NCBI GenBank assembly: GCA_947258715.1
Contig: CAMYJH010000001.1
Span: 62,001 to 126,000, forward strand
Length of the DNA: 64,000 bases
Direction of reading: 5' to 3'
Origin: an uncultured Gammaproteobacteria bacterium
GTDB lineage: Bacteria > Pseudomonadota > Gammaproteobacteria > HK1
Shown: piece after piece, positions 10,296 through 19,708 of the stretch
Layout of the letters: the number at the start of each line of letters is the position of its first letter
Position numbering within the stretch: the first letter of the stretch is position 1
Position numbers and translations under genes: made by a program
Notes under the pieces: generated by a model
Databases searched by the model: none
What the model was told of the DNA's origin: nothing
The model's input: the letters and a program-made list of their open reading frames with translations, nothing else

Positions 10296-11098
10296 GCGGG
10301 CCGTCGGAAAAAGACCGAGAGTTCGACGCTTATCTTCGCGGCGACTCTCCCTTATCCAAGGCCTATAAGGAGGACGCGCGCGAGCTACCCCCGGCCCACG
10401 TGGACGCCCAAGTTCTAGCAGAAGCGCATCGCGCCGATGCCGGCCGCAGAAAGCAGCTGACGAGGAACCCATTCTCCGGCAGCTGGATGGTAGCGGCATC
10501 GGTGACTGCCGTGGTGATACTGGCGGTGAGCGTGGCGGTGCTGCTTCCGGAGGGCCGGCCGGGTTATGAGCCCCAGAGAGAACGCTTCGAGGACACCACG
10601 CCGCCTGACGCCGAGTCGACGCTAACGGGAAAGAGCCGACAACGCGCGTCCACGCCGGCACCGGAGACGGTATACGCCCCGAGTCCGGGAGTCATGGAGT
10701 CCGACGAAACGCCATCCGGAGCGGCGTCGACAGAGGCCTCCCCGGTTGTGCCGGCGCCGCGGGCCGCGCCCGCGCTGGAACAGACATATGTTTTGCCGAA
10801 GGAGGCTCAGCCATCGGTGCCGGCGGCCGCTTCCCGGCCCGATGCAGATGCAGTCTCAGACTCACTTCGTAAACGCTCCCGCGCGCAAAGCAGGATCGAG
10901 GCGGCAGGAGAGGAAGGACTGGAGAGCCGCGCCAAACCAGCAGCTGTTTCCGATTCCGATGCCTGGCTCGAGCGGATCAAGATCTTGATTGACCGGGACC
11001 AACTCGAGGCCGCGCGGGAATCCCTGGCTGAGTTCCGGCGGGTCTATCCTGGGACCAGGGTGCCGCAAGGGATCATTGAAGCGTTGGAGAGCGACTGA
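10292..11098 (+). CDS. Single-pass membrane protein coupled to the ECF sigma gene; candidate anti-sigma factor
   Basis: I do not recognise a named family. The protein (268 residues, GTG start inside a GTGA overlap with the sigma gene) has three parts. There is an acidic/basic cytoplasmic N-terminus with the motif EFDAYLRGDSPLSKAY at 10-25, a single hydrophobic segment at about 65-85, and a periplasmic portion. The latter begins with ~130 Pro/Ala/Ser/Glu-rich, probably disordered residues and ends in a short amphipathic helical unit (WLERIKILIDRDQLEAARES...) that resembles a TPR-like hairpin. The N-in topology and coupling suggest an anti-sigma factor, but the protein contains no cysteine at all, so it lacks the HxxxCxxC zinc anti-sigma motif. 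The function is inferred from context only. Confidence 0.7.
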   Translation: MSGPSEKDREFDAYLRGDSPLSKAYKEDARELPPAHVDAQVLAEAHRADAGRRKQLTRNPFSGSWMVAASVTAVVILAVSVAVLLPEGRPGYEPQRERFEDTTPPDAESTLTGKSRQRASTPAPETVYAPSPGVMESDETPSGAASTEASPVVPAPRAAPALEQTYVLPKEAQPSVPAAASRPDADAVSDSLRKRSRAQSRIEAAGEEGLESRAKPAAVSDSDAWLERIKILIDRDQLEAARESLAEFRRVYPGTRVPQGIIEALESD

Positions 11099-11187
11099 AA
11101 CTTGAGCGCTTCAGTTCCCGCGGACTCGAAAGGCAGAGCCAACCCGTTTAACATACAGGGTTCTTTTCGGAGCTGGGAAGTTCACCA

Positions 11188-11511
11188 ATGACCTTTGTCG
11201 TTACCGAGAGCTGCATAAAGTGCAAATATACCGACTGTGTTGAAGTCTGTCCCGTTGACTGCTTTCACGAGGGTCCGAACTTTCTAGTTATCGATCCCGA
11301 CGAGTGCATCGACTGCACTTTGTGCGAGCCCGAATGCCCGGTGGAGGCCATCGTCTCCGAAGACGACCTGCCGGAAGACCAGCAGGAGTTTCTGGCCCTA
11401 AACGCGGAGCTCTCGCGCGAATGGCCGGTGTTGTCGGAGAAAAAAGATGCCCCCCCCGACGCCGACGACTGGCAGGACGTTAAAGAGAAGCTCAAGTATC
11501 TGGAGCGTTAA
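11188..11511 (+). CDS. fdxA: Seven-iron ferredoxin FdxA
   Basis: A 107-residue soluble ferredoxin of the 3Fe-4S/4Fe-4S (Azotobacter FdI-like) type. Cluster ligands are visible in [18 protein letters not shown] and [16 protein letters not shown]: the first set has the spacing with an altered second position that gives a 3Fe-4S cluster, the second is CxxCxxCxxxCP. The C-terminal extension ([17 protein letters not shown]...) is also typical of this family. It acts as a low-potential electron carrier; the partner is not known. A GGGAAG Shine-Dalgarno lies before the ATG at 11188. It is alone in its transcription unit, with about 90 nt to the gene upstream, and convergent with the MutT-ThiE gene. 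Confidence 0.95.
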   Translation: MTFVVTESCIKCKYTDCVEVCPVDCFHEGPNFLVIDPDECIDCTLCEPECPVEAIVSEDDLPEDQQEFLALNAELSREWPVLSEKKDAPPDADDWQDVKEKLKYLER

Positions 11512-11554
11512 CAGCTCTCAGACGGCGGCTTCGGACTCCAGAGCGCGCCGCGGA

Positions 11555-12526
11555 TCAGTCTGGCGGCCAGTACCCGCGAACCGCGGCAACACCCTGGGCG
11601 CCGTGAGCCCAAGCGGTTTCCAGATCCTGCGGCCCGAGCCCCCCTAAGGCGTAGACGGGGAAACGCGCCATTTCGGCCAGTGCGCGAAGACCCTCCCATC
11701 CAAGTAGCGGCGCTTTCCCGTGTCCGGGCGTCCTATTCACCGGCGAGAGCAGCGCAAAGTCAGCGCCGATACGCGCCGCGTGACCGAGTTCAAGGGCGTC
11801 GTGGCATGACGCGCCTACCCAGAAAGAATGGTTCAGCGGTCGCGATGACAGCGACTTAAGCCTCGCGCTGGTGAGGTGCACACCATCGGCACCAACCGCC
11901 ACGGCCAGCCGTGGGTCGCCATTCAGGATCAGCTGCGCGTCGTTTTTCTGGCAGATCCGTGCCGCCGCGCGGGCGAGCGCGGCAAGAGTGTGTTCATCAA
12001 GCTCATGCGCCCTAAGCTGCACCAGGTGGACATTCCCTTGGGTTAATTTGTCCAGTTTTTCCAGGAACGGCTCCAACGCCCCCGAAGGGGCTGGGGTGAT
12101 TGCGTAACACTCCGGCAAACGCACCGCCGCGACAATGGGCACGTCGGCGGCGGGAAAATCGCGCCCGGGCAGCACCTCCGGCGACACCCAGTCGATTTCC
12201 TGGTTCTCGAGGCCCCGCGGGTCTCCCCGCCAGGAGGTCACCTTCCACACGTCCAGCAACACGTTTCGATCGGGGTACTCGTAGGGCACACGTATCAGCG
12301 GTCGGGCACTTTGCACCAGAACGCCAAGTTCTTCATCGATTTCCCGGCGCAGCGCGGACTGCACATCTTCCCCTGAATCGACTTTACCTCCGGGAAATTC
12401 CCATAGGCCTCCCTGGTGCGCGTCGTTGGCACGCCGCGACACCAGAACCCGGCCGTTGGCATCCGTCAGCACCGCGGCGGCAACGTGGACGGGATCGGCA
12501 ATGTGTTTGGGAGAGGTTTGCATCAC
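11555..12526 (-). CDS. Nudix hydrolase (MutT) fused to a thiamine-phosphate-synthase-like (ThiE) domain
   Basis: A 323-residue fusion. Residues about 12-130 are a MutT-type Nudix domain with a perfect Nudix box from Gly47 to Val69 (GKVDSGE...RREIDEELGV), expected to hydrolyse oxidised dGTP such as 8-oxo-dGTP. Residues about 134-323 are a ThiE/TenI-like TIM barrel: CYAITPAP, HLVQLRAHEL, LILNGDPRLAVAVGADGVHL, GASCHDALELGHAARIGAD and PVYALGGLG follow ThiE order. The fusion is known in gammaproteobacteria and is often annotated simply as MutT. ThiE-specific substrate residues are degenerate (NGDP instead of NDR, no KxT after PV), so thiamine synthase activity is doubtful. Methionines at 12526 and 12523 are both possible starts. 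It lies downstream of argJ on the same strand, in the classic secA-argJ-mutT order. Confidence 0.88.
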   Translation of the reverse strand: MMQTSPKHIADPVHVAAAVLTDANGRVLVSRRANDAHQGGLWEFPGGKVDSGEDVQSALRREIDEELGVLVQSARPLIRVPYEYPDRNVLLDVWKVTSWRGDPRGLENQEIDWVSPEVLPGRDFPAADVPIVAAVRLPECYAITPAPSGALEPFLEKLDKLTQGNVHLVQLRAHELDEHTLAALARAAARICQKNDAQLILNGDPRLAVAVGADGVHLTSARLKSLSSRPLNHSFWVGASCHDALELGHAARIGADFALLSPVNRTPGHGKAPLLGWEGLRALAEMARFPVYALGGLGPQDLETAWAHGAQGVAAVRGYWPPD

Positions 12527-12556
12527 GACTTGGCGCTGAAATCAATTGTAGCCTTT

Positions 12557-12634
12557 CGTATGTCGTTTATCGTATATCACGGTCCAAAATCAGACGGCGG
12601 GGGTTAGTTCCCGACATACGACATTCGACATACG
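12557..12634. repeat. Short inverted/direct repeat between argJ and mutT-thiE
   Basis: The 9-mer CGTATGTCG at 12557-12565 recurs as its complement CGACATACG at 12612-12620 and again at 12626-12634, with related CGTATA and CGACATTCG strings between. It can form a stem with a loop of about 46 nt or serve as a two-site operator. It fills the 120-nt gap between the two minus-strand genes. No U-tract follows it, so I do not call it a terminator. Confidence 0.45.
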
Positions 12635-12646
12635 TGGTTCCCCCCC

Positions 12647-13867
12647 TTACGACCGATACTCTGCGTTAATACGAACGTAATCATAGGACAAATCACAGGT
12701 CCAAACCGTTGCACACGCGCTGCCGCGGCCGAGGCGGATGCGCACCTCGATCTCCGGTGTCGACATGGCATGCTTGCCGTCGTCCTCACGGTACTCCTGC
12801 GCAAGGGTGCCACCTTCGGCTACTTTGACGCTGCCGATCTCGATGCTCACAGCGTTTAGGTTCAAAGCATCGATATCGGCACGGCCGACGGCGGCGAGGA
12901 TACGCCCCCAGTTGGGGTCGCTGGCGAACATCGCTGTTTTGACTAAGGGTGAATGCGCCACGGTGTAGGCGACACGCGCGCATTCCGCTTCACTTTTACC
13001 TTCCGTTACGCTGAGAGTGATGAACTTGGTGGCACCCTCGCCGTCGCGCACGATCGCCTGCGCAAGATAAGTGCAAACCTCGTTTACCGCATCCGCAAAA
13101 GCGGCGCCTTCGGCATCTTCCAATGACTTTATCGGCGGTGCGTCGCTCCTGCCGGTGGCGATGAGTACACATGCGTCGTTAGTAGATGTATCGCCGTCCA
13201 CGGTAATACGATTGAAAGATCGATCGACGGCGCTGTGCAGACATTCGTTCAACAGCGGGCCGGCAACTTTCGCGTCTGTGGCGACGAAAGCCAGCATGGT
13301 CGCCATGTTTGGCCGGATCATGCCGGATCCCTTCGCAATTCCGGTGACCGTGCAGCGATGACCGCCGCACGAGAACTTGGCCGATCGTCCTTTTTCAACC
13401 GTGTCGGTAGTAACGATGGCGCGCGCTGCATCGAGCCAGCCGTCAGCCTGCAAATCAGCGAGCGCCCGCTGAATAGCCGGAGGAAACCGCGGTGTGTCCA
13501 GTCGCTCTCCTACCACGCCGGTGGAAAACGGCAGCACCTCGGTGGGCTTGCATCTGCTGAACTCGGCCACTGCCGCACAGCAGGCCTTGGCGTCGTCGAG
13601 ACCTCGTGCACCGGTGCCAGCGTTGGCGTTACCGGCGTTAATCAGCAGATAGGAAGTGCGGCCGGTGCGCAAATGTGCTTCCGCCACCGTAACCGGAGCC
13701 GCTCGCAAGGCGTTACGAGTGAAGGTCGCCGCCACCTCAGCGCCCTCTGAAAGCTCGATCAGGGTTAGGTCGTTTCTCGGTCGGGCGCGATTTCCCAGCG
13801 CCGCACAGCCAAGACGAATGCCGGCAATGGGCTCGAGGCTCTCCGGGGCCTTGAGTCCGACCGCCAT
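12647..13867 (-). CDS. argJ: Bifunctional glutamate N-acetyltransferase / N-acetylglutamate synthase ArgJ
   Basis: Catalyses transacetylation from N-acetylornithine to glutamate and acetyl-CoA-dependent acetylation, recycling acetyl groups in arginine synthesis. The 406-residue protein has the self-cleavage site KGSGMIRPNMATMLAF with the nucleophilic Thr190 that becomes the new N-terminus of the beta chain. The oxyanion-hole pair (FSTGVVGE) and the C-terminal ends (DPNWGRILAAVG) are also present. It starts 71 nt downstream of secA on the same strand; the secA-argJ-mutT order is conserved in gammaproteobacteria. Whether it is mono- or bifunctional cannot be told by eye. Confidence 0.95.
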   Translation of the reverse strand: MAVGLKAPESLEPIAGIRLGCAALGNRARPRNDLTLIELSEGAEVAATFTRNALRAAPVTVAEAHLRTGRTSYLLINAGNANAGTGARGLDDAKACCAAVAEFSRCKPTEVLPFSTGVVGERLDTPRFPPAIQRALADLQADGWLDAARAIVTTDTVEKGRSAKFSCGGHRCTVTGIAKGSGMIRPNMATMLAFVATDAKVAGPLLNECLHSAVDRSFNRITVDGDTSTNDACVLIATGRSDAPPIKSLEDAEGAAFADAVNEVCTYLAQAIVRDGEGATKFITLSVTEGKSEAECARVAYTVAHSPLVKTAMFASDPNWGRILAAVGRADIDALNLNAVSIEIGSVKVAEGGTLAQEYREDDGKHAMSTPEIEVRIRLGRGSACATVWTCDLSYDYVRINAEYRS

Positions 13868-13938
13868 CGAGTTTCAGATCGCGTGGGCTTCTAAAAACGC
13901 CGGCTGCTGGCGCGAACCGGGGTCTGGTCTGAAGAGAA

Positions 13939-16707
13939 TCATGACGCCAGCTTGCCGTGACATTGTTTGTACTTCTTTCCCGATCCACACGGGCAGGGCT
14001 CGTTGCGCCCCACTTTTCTTCCCTGGCGCACGAAGGGAGTCCTCTGCGCTACTTCCGCTGAGGAGGGGGAAGCTTCAAGCGGCCGAGGAGCAGCGACAGG
14101 CCCGGGGGGGCGTTCGACCACTTCGGGCTCCGGGGGCTCGTCTTTTGCAGATGGAGCGTCCTCGTGGACAAACTTGATCGGCGCCGTGCGGCGACGTTGT
14201 TCTTCTACCGCTTCCACGTCGCGGCCACCACGCACCTGGATCTTCGACAACAGCCCGACCAGATCGTATTTGACCCGCTCGGTCATTGACTGGAACATCT
14301 CGAAGGCCTCGCGCTTGTATTCCTGTTTCGGATTTTTCTGCGCGTATCCCCGCAGGTGAATACCCTGCCGCAGATGGTCCATGGCGGCGAGGTGCTCTTT
14401 CCACGCGCTGTCGAGAATGTTCAGCATCATCGCCTTTTCGAAATGTCGCATCGTCTCTGAACTGGCCTGCTGTTCCTTTAGCTTGTACGCGGCGGTTAGC
14501 TCTTGAAGAATGCGTTCGCGCAGCGGCTCTTCGTGCAGGTCGTCCTCCTCCTCGAGCCATTTTGCAATCGAGAGACGAAGACCGAACTCTCTTTCTACCG
14601 CCTCCTCGAGGCCGGGGATATCCCACTGCTCGTCGAGACTCTGAGGCGGGATGTAAGTATCAATGACTTCGTTCACCACATCCTCGCGGATGGCTTCGAC
14701 GCGGTCCGATACATCTTCTGTAGCCATCAGCTCGTTACGAAGTGAATACACCTCCTTGCGCTGATCGTTGGCAACGTCGTCGTATTCCAGCAGGTTCTTA
14801 CGAATGTCGAAGTTTCGACTTTCAACTTTTCGCTGCGCGTTCTCGATCGCTTTTGTGACCCAGCGATGCTCGATGGCCTCGCCGCGCTGCATCCCCAGCT
14901 TCTGCATGATGGCGGACACACGCTCGGAGGCGAAAATCCGCATCAGGTCGTCTTCCAGGGATAAATAGAAACGGCTCGAGCCTATATCGCCCTGGCGCCC
15001 GGAGCGCCCACGGAGCTGATTATCGATTCGCCTCGATTCGTGCCTCTCGGTGCCGATTATGTGCAAACCGCTGGCGGCGAGTACAGCTTGGTGGCGCTTT
15101 TCCCAGTCCGCGCGCACCTGAGCCTTTTCTTCTTCGCGGTCCTCCAGCGCATCCAGCTCCGCAACCAGGTTGCCGCCAAGAACGATGTCCGTTCCCCGGC
15201 CGGCCATATTCGTGGCGATGGTCACTGTACCCGGACGGCCGGCGTGCATGACGATCTCGGCTTCTCGCGCATGCTGCTTGGCATTGAGGACCTGGTGCGG
15301 TATGTCCAGCTTATTGAGCAATCCGGAGAGGTACTCCGAGGTTTCGATGGAGGTAGTGCCCACCAGCACCGGCTGACCTCGCTTGCGGCAGTCGCGAATG
15401 TCCTCAATGATGGCCTCGAATTTCTCGTCCCGGGTTAGATAAACGAGATCAGGGCGATCCTCACGGATCATGGGCATGTGGGTCGGTATGATCACGACCT
15501 CGAGCCCATAGATCTGCTGGAACTCCGCGGCCTCGGTGTCTGCCGTGCCGGTCATGCCGGCGAGCTTGTCGTATAGCCGGAAGTAATTCTGAAAGGTGAT
15601 CGACGCGAGCGTCTGGTTCTCGTTCTGGATCGGCACCCCTTCCTTGGCCTCCATGGCCTGGTGCAGCCCTTCCGACCAGCGCCGCCCCGGCATGGTTCGC
15701 CCGGTGAATTCGTCGACGATGATTACCTCGCCGTCTCGGACGATGTAGTCGACGTCCTTGGTGAACAGCGCGTGGGCGCGAAGCCCCGCATTGAGGTGAT
15801 GCATCAGCACGATGTTGCCCGCGTCGTAGAGGCTCTCTCCAGCTTTAAGCATGCCGGCGTCCTCCAGCAACTTCTCCACGCGCTGATGGCCCTCTTCGGT
15901 GAGATAAACCTGCCGCGCTTTCTCGTCGACCGAATAATCGCCGGGTCCGTCCTCTACTTTCTGCCGCTTGAGCCTGGGGATCAGGCGGTTGATGCGGACG
16001 TACAGTTCGGAGTTCTCATCCGTCGGTCCAGAGATAATCAGCGGCGTTCGCGCCTCGTCGATAAGGATCGAATCCACCTCGTCGACGATCCCGAAGTGCA
16101 GGTCGCCCTGCATCCGATCCTCGGCGCTGAAGGCCATGTTGTCGCGCAGATAATCGAAACCGAACTCGTTGTTGGTTCCGTAAACCACATCGGCGCGATA
16201 GGCGGCCTGTTTGTCCTGGGGCGACATGTTCGGCACCACCACGCCGGTGGTCATGCCGAGAAACGAATAGATGTGGCCCATCCACTCGGCATCGCGGCGG
16301 GCGAGGTAATCGTTGACGGTGACGATATGAACGCCGCGCCCGGTCAAAGCGTTGAGATAAGCGGCAAGCGTGGCCACGAGTGTTTTGCCCTCGCCGGTGC
16401 GCATCTCGGCGATATGGCCTTCGTGCAGGGCGATGCCGCCGATGAGCTGGACGTCGAAATGGCGCATCTCCAGCGTTCGCCGTCCCGCCTCGCGCACCAG
16501 GGCGAAAGCCTCCGGGATCAGCGCTTCCAGGGACTCACCATTGGCATGACGTCCCCGCAGCTCCTCGGTCTTCTTCTTGAACGCTTCGTCAGCTAGGGCC
16601 TTGGTATCGGCCTCGAGGGCATTGATACGCTCGACGAATCGCCCCATACGCCGGATCTGGCGGTCATTTCGAGTGCCGATTATCTTCCTTAATACCTGTG
16701 CAACCAT
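13939..16707 (-). CDS. secA: Preprotein translocase ATPase SecA
   Basis: Motor ATPase that drives preproteins through SecYEG. At 922 residues it is the normal length. Walker [10 protein letters not shown] (GEGKT 105-109), the [19 protein letters not shown] Walker B/DEAD region, the preprotein cross-linking domain, and the helicase motif region ([27 protein letters not shown]) are all present. The C-terminus carries the SecB/phospholipid-binding zinc motif [13 protein letters not shown] (Cys905, Cys907, Cys916, His917). The start ATG at 16707 follows a good promoter-like sequence. In E. coli secA is controlled by SecM; I see no secM-like arrest ORF here. Confidence 0.98.
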   Translation of the reverse strand: MVAQVLRKIIGTRNDRQIRRMGRFVERINALEADTKALADEAFKKKTEELRGRHANGESLEALIPEAFALVREAGRRTLEMRHFDVQLIGGIALHEGHIAEMRTGEGKTLVATLAAYLNALTGRGVHIVTVNDYLARRDAEWMGHIYSFLGMTTGVVVPNMSPQDKQAAYRADVVYGTNNEFGFDYLRDNMAFSAEDRMQGDLHFGIVDEVDSILIDEARTPLIISGPTDENSELYVRINRLIPRLKRQKVEDGPGDYSVDEKARQVYLTEEGHQRVEKLLEDAGMLKAGESLYDAGNIVLMHHLNAGLRAHALFTKDVDYIVRDGEVIIVDEFTGRTMPGRRWSEGLHQAMEAKEGVPIQNENQTLASITFQNYFRLYDKLAGMTGTADTEAAEFQQIYGLEVVIIPTHMPMIREDRPDLVYLTRDEKFEAIIEDIRDCRKRGQPVLVGTTSIETSEYLSGLLNKLDIPHQVLNAKQHAREAEIVMHAGRPGTVTIATNMAGRGTDIVLGGNLVAELDALEDREEEKAQVRADWEKRHQAVLAASGLHIIGTERHESRRIDNQLRGRSGRQGDIGSSRFYLSLEDDLMRIFASERVSAIMQKLGMQRGEAIEHRWVTKAIENAQRKVESRNFDIRKNLLEYDDVANDQRKEVYSLRNELMATEDVSDRVEAIREDVVNEVIDTYIPPQSLDEQWDIPGLEEAVEREFGLRLSIAKWLEEEDDLHEEPLRERILQELTAAYKLKEQQASSETMRHFEKAMMLNILDSAWKEHLAAMDHLRQGIHLRGYAQKNPKQEYKREAFEMFQSMTERVKYDLVGLLSKIQVRGGRDVEAVEEQRRRTAPIKFVHEDAPSAKDEPPEPEVVERPPGPVAAPRPLEASPSSAEVAQRTPFVRQGRKVGRNEPCPCGSGKKYKQCHGKLAS

Positions 16708-16742
16708 TCAGAAATACCCAAAACGCCCGACGGCCCGCGGCT

Positions 16743-16771
16743 GATAATCTCAACTCGCTCGGTTTTGTCAA
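16743..16771 (-). promoter_or_regulatory. Putative sigma-70 promoter of secA
   Basis: On the minus strand a perfect -35 hexamer TTGACA (16766-16771) is followed after 17 nt by ATTATC (16743-16748) as -10 hexamer, about 35 nt before the secA ATG. The position in the 220-nt gap upstream of secA and the hexamer quality support it; the transcription start is not known. Confidence 0.55.
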
Positions 16772-16929
16772 GAAAGCAGGCTGGATCGTTCTCCACACCC
16801 GGTGGCGTCCATCGGGAAAAGCGCGCGCACGGTTTTAGATTGGGCCATTCTCAACCGATTACAAGCTGATACTTAGGCGGGAGTGGGTGCGGGCACCGTC
16901 GGCTGCACCGACGCATCAGGATCAAGAGA

Positions 16930-17856
16930 CTAAGGGGTTTCGCCCTTAACGAATTTCATCGGGTTGACGGGTCTGCCGTCTTTGAGAATTTCCAGATGGA
17001 CGTGGTAGCCGGTGGACCGTCCGGTCGAGCCCATCAAAGCGATGGTCTGACCCTTTTTCACCTTGTCCCCGAGCTTCACCAGAAGCTTGTTGTTGTGCGC
17101 ATACAGGGTGGTGTAGCCGTTGCCATGGCTTAGCTCCACCACGTTACCCAGTCCGTAGCGCTTGCCGGAGTAAATCACCACTCCGGCCGCCACCGCGATG
17201 ACTTCGGAATCACGCCGACCTGCGAAGTCGACTCCCTGGTGAAGGGTGCGCTGGCCGCTGAAGGGATCCGCGCGGTGGCCGAAGTAGGATGAAATCCACC
17301 CCCGTTTCACCGGCCGGCCCGCGGGCTTCACCTCGGCCTGGAGCCGGCGATGTACGAAGGTGCCTTCCACGGCCTGAAGCTTATCGCTGCGGTCCCGGAG
17401 CTCCTGGGACAGGGTTTCCAAGTCGGCCACGAAGTCCGGCACGCTGTAGCTGCTGCCCTCCGCCAAATTACCTGCGCCGCCCACTGCCGGGGGCCGGCCG
17501 AAACCGAACTCTTCGGCGTCCAGCTTTGCCACGTCCACCAAACGCTCGCCCAAGGCATCCAGCCGGATGAGCTGGGACTGGAGCTGACCCAGCCTCAGAG
17601 CGAGGGCGTCGAGATTCTCTTCTGAGTGCTTGATCGCGGTTTTCACTTCGGCGCGTTGCTCGGCGACCATTTTCTCCCACGCCGCGGCGTAGAGATCGGG
17701 CCGGGGATCGGCAGGCGGCGGCACACTGGCCACCCCCACGTGGTAGGCTGCGAGAATCGCCGCGACCAGGCCCGCGACCGCCGACCACGTGGCTAAGACG
17801 CCCAAGTGGAGCCGGCGGTGGCCGTGACGCGTGCGTTTTACGAGTATCAGTTCCAT
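16930..17856 (-). CDS. M23-family metallopeptidase (LytM-domain, membrane-anchored)
   Basis: A 308-residue envelope protein with a short basic cytoplasmic start, one membrane segment at about 20-42, a helical/coiled-coil periplasmic region (about 55-170) and a C-terminal LytM domain (about 205-300). Zinc-ligand motifs are intact: HQGVDFAG and the distal HVHLEI, with GYTTLYAHNNKL in between, so it may be an active peptidoglycan DD-endopeptidase rather than a degenerate EnvC/NlpD-type activator. It lies between dciA (divergent) and secA, a position where M23 peptidases are common in gammaproteobacteria. The start at 17856 is 48 nt from the divergent dciA start, so their promoters must overlap. 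Confidence 0.9.
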   Translation of the reverse strand: MELILVKRTRHGHRRLHLGVLATWSAVAGLVAAILAAYHVGVASVPPPADPRPDLYAAAWEKMVAEQRAEVKTAIKHSEENLDALALRLGQLQSQLIRLDALGERLVDVAKLDAEEFGFGRPPAVGGAGNLAEGSSYSVPDFVADLETLSQELRDRSDKLQAVEGTFVHRRLQAEVKPAGRPVKRGWISSYFGHRADPFSGQRTLHQGVDFAGRRDSEVIAVAAGVVIYSGKRYGLGNVVELSHGNGYTTLYAHNNKLLVKLGDKVKKGQTIALMGSTGRSTGYHVHLEILKDGRPVNPMKFVKGETP

Positions 17857-17904
17857 CTAGTTTTATTAATCATTCGCACCCTATTAAGGATAGCCGTATC
17901 TGAG

Positions 17905-18351
17905 ATGAAGGATAGCCACGCAGTTCCCGTCCAGGACCTTATTTCCGACGTCAATCCGACCCTTGCCGGGCTAATTACGGCGTCTAAGGAAATAAAAGTC
18001 TTAAATTGTCTGCTCGATTCCGTCCTCAGTCAGCCTCTCCGTAGTCACGTCAAGGTCGCCTACGTTCAAAGCGACCGTCTAGTAATTCAATGCGACTCCC
18101 CTGTCTGGAACGCCCGGACGAGATTGCTCGTTCCGAGCCTTCTCGAATCCATCAATCGCGAGTCGACGCGAGCACCGATCCGATGTATCCAAATCATTAC
18201 CCGGCCGGAGCCATCGCGAGAGAAATCCCTTCCGGTCCACCGGACGGAAATCTCCGAACAGACCCGCCGGCTCCTCGAAACCGTCGCCGCTGACATCGAC
18301 AACCCGCGGCTCCGACGCGTTCTGCTCCGGCTCGCTAAGCGAGGCCCGTAA
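17905..18351 (+). CDS. dciA: DUF721 protein, DciA-type replicative helicase loader
   Basis: A 148-residue protein of the DUF721 family; DciA is the ancestral loader of DnaB in bacteria that lack DnaC/DnaI. The family core is seen in LNCLLDSVLSQPLRSHVKVA followed by VQSDRLVIQCDSPVWNARTR and the leucine-rich LLVPSLLESIN. The frame is open 33 codons further upstream, but that part overlaps the divergent peptidase gene, and the ATG at 17905 fits the family start. Its position between secA and lpxC/ftsZ matches the known dciA locus in gammaproteobacteria. The C-terminal ~40 residues are basic and probably flexible. Confidence 0.82.
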   Translation: MKDSHAVPVQDLISDVNPTLAGLITASKEIKVLNCLLDSVLSQPLRSHVKVAYVQSDRLVIQCDSPVWNARTRLLVPSLLESINRESTRAPIRCIQIITRPEPSREKSLPVHRTEISEQTRRLLETVAADIDNPRLRRVLLRLAKRGP

Positions 18352-18520
18352 AAGGTCACGGGCACAGGTTATGGTCGTCAGGCCATCCCGACGCCCTTAC
18401 TTTTGCTCAGCCTCGAAGTTTTATCCCGCGCAGGTGTCACAGTTCCCACCATGCGCTACCCCCGTGCAGCATGCTGCTGCGCCCTAGCCCGGCTCCGAGG
18501 CCGGTGTTCTCATTTTTCTC

Positions 18521-19432
18521 TCAGTTCGCGGAGGCCGGCTGCATAAAGATGATTGGAACTTCGACGGGATCGTCGAAGGTAACCATCTCCCACGCCGACT
18601 CGTTCGCCAGTAACGCGCGCAAAAGCCTGTTATTCAAACCGTGTCCCGACTTGTATCCGCTAAATGCACCGATGAGGCTGTGGCCGAGCAGGTAAAGATC
18701 TCCAATTGCATCTAGCACTTTGTGCTTAACGAATTCGTCTTCGTAACGCAGTCCGTCTTCGTTGAGGATTCGGTAATCGTCAACAACAATTGCATTATCC
18801 AGGTTACCGCCCAGCGCAAGATTGTTCTCTCTCAGCCGCTCTAGGTCACGCATGAATCCGAAGGTGCGCGCGCGACTCACTTCCTTTACGAAAGAGGTGG
18901 TGGAAAAATCCACCGCGGCGCTTCCGCGGGACTCGCGAAACACCGGATGATCGAATTCAATGGTAAAGGAAACTTTGAAACCATCGAAGGGCTTGAACTT
19001 CGCCCACTTTTCTCCGTCATTAACTTTGACGGATCGCTTAATGCGAATGAATTGTTTTGGGGCGTTCTGTTCCTCAACGCCGGCTGACTGAATTAAGAAC
19101 ACGAAAGGTCCGGCGCTTCCGTCCATGATCGGAACTTCGGACGCGCTCAAGTCCACGTACGCGTTGTCAATGCCGAGGCCGGCCATTGCCGAAAGCAGGT
19201 GCTCAACTGTGGACACGCGCACGTCTCCATTGACGAGCGTCGTTGATAAGGTCGTGTCGCCGACGTTTTCGGGACAGGCGCGGATCTCAACCGGTTCCGG
19301 AAGATCGATGCGTCTGAATATGATGCCGCTGTTCGCCGGGGCGGGGCGTAGCGTCAGATAAACCTTTTGTCCTGTATGTAATCCGACACCAGTGGCGCGA
19401 ATGACATTTTTCAGCGTGCGCTGCTTTATCAT
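18521..19432 (-). CDS. lpxC: UDP-3-O-acyl-N-acetylglucosamine deacetylase LpxC
   Basis: Zinc hydrolase of the first committed step of lipid A synthesis. Counting from the ATG at 19432, the three zinc ligands fall at exactly His78 (VEHLLSAM), His237 and Asp241 (HKVLDAIGD), and the general base His264 (SGHGLNN). This confirms the start inside a frame that is open 32 codons further; the resulting length is 303 residues (E. coli 305). It follows ftsZ at the end of the dcw cluster, after a 276-nt gap, so it probably has its own promoter. The N-terminal extension from the upstream start would be low-complexity and is rejected. Confidence 0.97.
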   Translation of the reverse strand: MIKQRTLKNVIRATGVGLHTGQKVYLTLRPAPANSGIIFRRIDLPEPVEIRACPENVGDTTLSTTLVNGDVRVSTVEHLLSAMAGLGIDNAYVDLSASEVPIMDGSAGPFVFLIQSAGVEEQNAPKQFIRIKRSVKVNDGEKWAKFKPFDGFKVSFTIEFDHPVFRESRGSAAVDFSTTSFVKEVSRARTFGFMRDLERLRENNLALGGNLDNAIVVDDYRILNEDGLRYEDEFVKHKVLDAIGDLYLLGHSLIGAFSGYKSGHGLNNRLLRALLANESAWEMVTFDDPVEVPIIFMQPASAN

Positions 19433-19708
19433 TCCTGGATTTGCCCCCCCCGGGCGAAGCAATGAAAACGGCCCAGCGGACCGCGCGGATTCCGTATCAA
19501 AGACGGCCGCGTCGGCGCATGCTATCACAGTTCCCGGGAACGTGCGAACGAGATTCTCTACCCGAAAACTTCCTAAAACACAGACACCTAGAGCATCAAT
19601 CTAGCGTGCCCTATAACGCGAACCCGCGTGCTTCATAAATCGTAGACCACACCAACTCCGGTTGCACGCGGCAACCTCTCCCAACGTGAACCCCTTCGCA
19701 ATTTTGCT

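Noticed and set aside
18466-18477. Palindrome GCAGCATGCTGC between dciA and lpxC as a bidirectional terminator
   Set aside because: It has no loop or flanking U-tract; probably a chance palindrome.
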